From Pelagicoccus sp. SDUM812003 (GTDB taxonomy: Bacteria > Verrucomicrobiota > Verrucomicrobiia > Opitutales > Opitutaceae), in NCBI RefSeq assembly GCF_031127815.1, contig NZ_JARXHY010000002.1, forward strand, positions 248,001-312,000: a DNA stretch of 64,000 nucleotides. Reading direction: 5' to 3'. Below are positions 62,833-64,000 of the stretch, piece after piece (positions within the stretch are counted from its first letter, which is position 1; each line of letters opens with the position of its first letter). The notes beneath the pieces are model-generated. The model did not search any database. It was given only the letters and a program-made list of their open reading frames with translations, and was not told the origin of the DNA. The translations under genes and the position numbers were made by a program.

Positions 62833-63981
62833 TTCGCAGGCCACCAGCTGAACCACGAGCGCTCTGATCAATTCGAGCTCAACCGGGTTCAATGCGCTGA
62901 TGGTGATCCAGTCCGGACCAGCCCGCAGCGTGCCGACGCGAATCGGCTCGTCCTCCACCGCGTAGTCCGGATTCTCCTCTTCGTCCAAAAACGAACTCTG
63001 GTCGCCGGGTAGCGGCGGCGAGACGGTGATGTCGAAAGCGGTTTCGCCGAAGGGGTCGACACCATATTCCGAAGCGCCCACTTCCTCGAAAAAGGGATGG
63101 TGCCGCAAGGTCAGCACCAACTCCGATTTGCTGACCAAGGGCGTAAGCGTCACTCTGTAGAGTTCGTCCGCCAAGGGAGCGTCCGCCGACGCCTCGTCTC
63201 CGAACTCTCCCACGCCATCGCGCTCATCCTGGATTCCGGCGCAGATGTTCCAGACCTCAGGCAAGCTGTCCTGCATGGCGTCGGTGACTTCGCTTTCCTG
63301 CACGCCTAAAAAGTCCACCAGCTCCTCCATGATCTGCCCCTTGATGTCCGGCGAACCCACGAAGACGCCAGGAATCACGTAGAGACAATTCTCGTGACTG
63401 AGGAAACGCCCGAACATCAGGGCCCCTTTTTCCAGAGGTTCCTGGTCTCCAAAATCCACATACAGAAATTCTTCCTGCGGATCGAAAGCGTTCCACACTC
63501 GGTAGTAGGGAAGCGTCTGATTCGCCTCGATGACCTCCACCAGCATGGCTCTGCTGCGGGAAAGCTTCTGCAGGAGGATGCGGATCTCGTTGCGCAGGCC
63601 GCTGCCTTCGGGCTTTTCCAACGCGCTCTGCACCGCGGGGTAGGCCTCGCCCCCCAAGGCGCGGTCCAGCAGCGACCACTGCGTTTCGTAGGATATCAGC
63701 GGTAGATCGCGCTCGGGGAGAAAGCGCCGGTCCATGGCGTCGAAACGACGGGCCCACTCTCCCTGCCCCACCGTCTTCTCCAGCCAGCGCGCCGCCCCGG
63801 TCAGCCCACGGCTGACGATCGCGTCGAAAGCCTTGGGCGAACGAGGATTGAACGGATTGTAAGGGCAATCCATCGGACAGCTCAGCTCGGTGATGCGCGA
63901 AGACGCGCAATCCTGCGGGGAAATCGATTTTTCCAATACAGGACAAAAGCGGCTGGTCGAAGGTGATATCGGTGAAACCAT
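62824..63981 (-). CDS. Hypothetical protein with N-terminal Cys cluster and CPYNPFNP motif
   Basis: 385 residues, not assigned to a family. The N-terminus has four cysteines in a zinc-ligand-like arrangement (FCPVLEKS...DCASS...SCPMDCPYNPFNP), followed by a helical domain (GLTGAARWLEKTVGQGEWAR) and an alpha/beta region; the acidic segment DEEENPDYAVEDE is near residue 335. No signal peptide or membrane segment. Converges on the GH127 gene. The first ATG, at 63981, is used; internal ATG codons would lose the cysteine cluster. Confidence 0.72.
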   Translation of the reverse strand: MVSPISPSTSRFCPVLEKSISPQDCASSRITELSCPMDCPYNPFNPRSPKAFDAIVSRGLTGAARWLEKTVGQGEWARRFDAMDRRFLPERDLPLISYETQWSLLDRALGGEAYPAVQSALEKPEGSGLRNEIRILLQKLSRSRAMLVEVIEANQTLPYYRVWNAFDPQEEFLYVDFGDQEPLEKGALMFGRFLSHENCLYVIPGVFVGSPDIKGQIMEELVDFLGVQESEVTDAMQDSLPEVWNICAGIQDERDGVGEFGDEASADAPLADELYRVTLTPLVSKSELVLTLRHHPFFEEVGASEYGVDPFGETAFDITVSPPLPGDQSSFLDEEENPDYAVEDEPIRVGTLRAGPDWITISALNPVELELIRALVVQLVACEEA

Positions 63982-64000
63982 AACGTTTAAGCCCGCCTAG

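Overview
This window looks like a chromosomal segment of a high-GC, Gram-negative bacterium, most likely a marine-type Verrucomicrobiota of the Opitutae/Puniceicoccales (Pelagicoccus-like). This is inference from gene content: lpxA shows an LPS outer membrane; putative-Ig (He_PIG) exoproteins, one with the C-terminal domain usual in Verrucomicrobia; a LacI-sensor/AraC-type sugar regulator; a GH127 arabinofuranosidase; and a vSGLT-type sugar symporter. I see no rRNA, tRNA, insertion sequence, prophage or CRISPR array.

Layout. 0-5.3 kb: lpxA-pdxA, a Nudix hydrolase, an unknown 151-residue protein and a monocistronic ovothiol synthase (ovoA). 5.4-8.4 kb: a sodium/sugar symporter and an exported lipoprotein mutarotase. 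9.4-17.9 kb: two secreted Ig-repeat proteins, one of 2328 residues with about 25 modules and one of 475 residues. 18-21.4 kb: a uridine-kinase-like P-loop kinase, galactokinase and a divergent XylR-like regulator; the Ig-repeat pair is thus embedded in a galactose-uptake neighbourhood. 21.5-30.4 kb: housekeeping genes (TlpA-like thioredoxin, SWIM/SNF2 helicase, CNNM/CBS protein, lgt, pgpA, pgsA, coaD, iron-type alcohol dehydrogenase). 30.9-35.7 kb: a five-gene chaperone-usher-type surface-fibre operon whose three subunits carry a WxL-like signature. 35.8-38.9 kb: queC-queD-queE-recF. 39-40.8 kb: small unknown, peroxiredoxin-like and alpha/beta hydrolase genes. 41-49.6 kb: a Cus-type heavy-metal (Cu/Ag) efflux operon with three DUF3347-type domains. 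49.8-57.3 kb: an 11-gene Mrp/Mbh-type cation/proton antiporter operon. 57.9-64 kb: a KefC-type antiporter, a GH127 enzyme and an unknown protein.

How it fits together. Sugar released outside the cell (GH127 is one candidate for arabinose-containing polymers) could be anomerised by the exported mutarotase, imported by the sodium symporter and phosphorylated by GalK under the XylR-like regulator; the sodium gradient could be maintained by the Mrp-type complex. galT and galE are not in the window. The most interesting locus is the fibre operon at 30.9-35.7 kb: a Tcf/CS1-like usher and chaperone paired with three cysteine-poor subunits that resemble WxL domains of Gram-positive surface proteins rather than classical pilins. 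Second are the giant Ig-repeat protein, the triplicated DUF3347 domains, and an over-represented 7-mer (GTATCCA/TGGATAC, at least 39 copies found by eye).
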